A stretch of DNA of 7,738 nucleotides from an uncultured Bacteroidales bacterium (lineage in GTDB: Bacteria; Bacteroidota; Bacteroidia; Bacteroidales; Paludibacteraceae), in assembly GCA_946615455.1 (NCBI GenBank), contig CAMOHN010000047.1, positions 1-7,738 on the forward strand. Reading direction: 5' to 3'. Below the pieces are notes generated by a model that did no database searches, was not told the DNA's origin, and saw nothing but the letters and a program-made list of their open reading frames with translations. A program made the position numbers and the translations under genes. Every line of letters starts with the position of its first letter. Positions within the stretch are counted from its first letter, which is position 1. Of this stretch, positions 6,929 to 7,738 are shown one piece after another.

Positions 6929-7384
6929 ATGACAATCTTTGATCAAATCAGCGAGGATATCAAAAAAGCAATGCTCGCTAAGGATAAAGTCGCGTTGGAC
7001 GCATTACGCGGCATTAAAAAAGAGTTCTTGGAAGCCAAAACAGCCCCGGGGAGCGATGGCGAACTGAAAGACGAAAAAGCATTGCAGATCTTGCAAAAAC
7101 TTGTCAAACAACGCAAGGAGTCTGCCGAGATGTATCGCAGTGCAGGACGACCCGAATTGGCGGAAGAAGAGATGGCGCAATGCAAGGTGATTGAGCAGTA
7201 CTTGCCCGCTATGCTCAGCGAAGAGGAACTGACTGCCGCCCTCAAGCAAATCATTAATGCCGTGGGAGCAACCGGTCCACAAGACATGGGTAAGGTGATG
7301 GGAACAGCCACCAAACAACTAGCCGGCAAAGCCGAAGGACGCATGATAAGCACCATCGTCAAACAACTGCTAAACAACCGTTAA
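6929..7384 (+). CDS. GatB/YqeY domain-containing protein
   Basis: A 151-residue cytoplasmic protein of the YqeY family, which shares its fold with the C-terminal tRNA-binding part of GatB, a subunit of the tRNA-dependent amidotransferase. The exact role of free-standing YqeY is not established; a link to tRNA or translation is inferred from the fold. Family marks are the N-terminal helix IFDQISEDIKKAMLAKDK, ALDALRGIKKEFLEA, LQILQKLVKQRKESAEMY with the conserved QRKES, AEEEMAQCKVIEQYLPAMLSEEEL, and MGKVMGTATKQLAGKAEGRMIS near the C-terminus. Length is typical. The ATG at 6929 fits the family N-terminus and the promoter just upstream. The next gene is glyQS, 56 bases away with no promoter or terminator seen between, so cotranscription is likely. 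The last codons lie inside the 11-base repeat array. Confidence 0.93.
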   Translation: MTIFDQISEDIKKAMLAKDKVALDALRGIKKEFLEAKTAPGSDGELKDEKALQILQKLVKQRKESAEMYRSAGRPELAEEEMAQCKVIEQYLPAMLSEEELTAALKQIINAVGATGPQDMGKVMGTATKQLAGKAEGRMISTIVKQLLNNR

Positions 7385-7440
7385 ACTATTGATAAACTAT
7401 TGATAAACTATCATTAAACAACCGCTAAACCACATAAACT
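7360..7440 (+). repeat. 11-bp periodic repeat array (TAAAC core) at the yqeY-glyQS junction
   Basis: The core (C/T)AAAC recurs at 7360, 7371, 7382, 7393, 7404, 7415 and 7426, each exactly 11 bases after the last, and once more at 7435 after 9 bases. Units at 7382 and 7393 are identical (TAAACTATTGA). Those at 7371 and 7415 share TAAACAACCG with only the last base different. The array begins inside the last codons of yqeY, provides its TAA stop, and runs to the base before the glyQS ATG. Confidence 0.8.
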
Positions 7441-7738
7441 ATGGCTGCAACACAAGAAGAAACATTCAAAAAAATAGTAGCACATTGCAAAGAATATGGA
7501 TTTGTCTTTCCAAGTAGTGAAATCTACGATGGGGTAGGCGCTGTCTATGATTACGGACAGAACGGTGTCGAACTCAAAAACAATATCAAACAATACTGGT
7601 GGAATGCCATGACGCGTATGCACGACAACATAGTAGGTATCGACGCTGCCATCTTTATGCACCCCACTACGTGGAAGGCTTCGGGACATGTGGATGCGTT
7701 CAATGACCCGCTCATTGACAACCGCGACTCCAAAAAAC
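7441..7738 (+). CDS. glyQS: Glycyl-tRNA synthetase, N-terminal end (partial)
   Basis: The first 99 codons of a class II aminoacyl-tRNA synthetase that charges tRNA-Gly with glycine. The peptide starts MAATQEETFKKIVAHCKEYG and carries FVFPSSEIYDGVGAVYDYGQ, GVELKNNIKQYWW and GIDAAIFMHPTTWKASGHVD. These are hallmark blocks of the single-chain alpha2 enzyme (GlyQS type), including the class II motif 1 region around GVELKNNIKQYWW. The separate alpha and beta subunits of the E. coli type look different. The ATG at 7441 directly follows the 11-base repeat array; no promoter of its own is visible, so it is probably read from the yqeY promoter. The frame stays open to the window edge. Confidence 0.95.
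   Translation, partial: MAATQEETFKKIVAHCKEYGFVFPSSEIYDGVGAVYDYGQNGVELKNNIKQYWWNAMTRMHDNIVGIDAAIFMHPTTWKASGHVDAFNDPLIDNRDSKK

Noticed and set aside
7385..7440. Terminator or T-box leader between yqeY and glyQS
   Set aside because: Only 56 bases, with no GC-rich stem, no T-tract and no T-box sequence; it is filled by the 11-base repeat.

Overview
The window reads as ordinary chromosome from a member of the Bacteroidota, most likely order Bacteroidales. The evidence is the yicC-gmk pair, a GroEL with a GGMGGMM tail, Bacteroidales-type GroES and YqeY proteins, several lipoprotein signals, a DUF1680/GH127 glycosidase, and promoter-like sites of the Bacteroidota form (TTTG, 19-20 bases, TAnnTTTG) rather than E. 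coli sigma-70 boxes. Genus cannot be fixed from this much sequence.

Left part, plus strand (1-2739): the 3' end of yicC (endoribonuclease family), gmk (guanylate kinase), a two-part outer-membrane beta-barrel protein resembling PagL-type lipid A deacylases, and a small nitroreductase with a lipoprotein signal. Gaps are short (16, 17 and 29 bases) and no internal promoter or terminator is visible, so they look like one transcription unit that moves from housekeeping RNA/nucleotide genes to envelope genes.

Middle, minus strand (2721-4645): a lipoprotein glycoside hydrolase of the GH127/DUF1680 beta-L-arabinofuranosidase type with its own well-formed promoter. Its reading frame is broken by a clean 7-base tandem duplication. 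Removing one copy restores a 619-residue protein with all family active-site residues. Its 3' end overlaps the 3' end of the convergent nitroreductase gene by 19 bases.

Right-middle, minus strand (4681-6851): groES and groEL in the usual order, closed by a strong intrinsic terminator. The leader lacks a CIRCE element but holds a perfect 6-3-6 palindrome just downstream of the likely transcription start, a candidate heat-shock control site.

Right end, plus strand (6864-7738): a divergent promoter drives a GatB/YqeY-domain protein gene, followed by the first 99 codons of glycyl-tRNA synthetase. The junction between these two genes is built from an 11-base-periodic repeat with TAAAC at its core.

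I see no mobile element, CRISPR array, tRNA, rRNA or defence system, and no gene-free stretch over 300 bases. The most notable points are the 7-base duplication in the glycosidase, the 11-base array before glyQS and the groESL leader palindrome.
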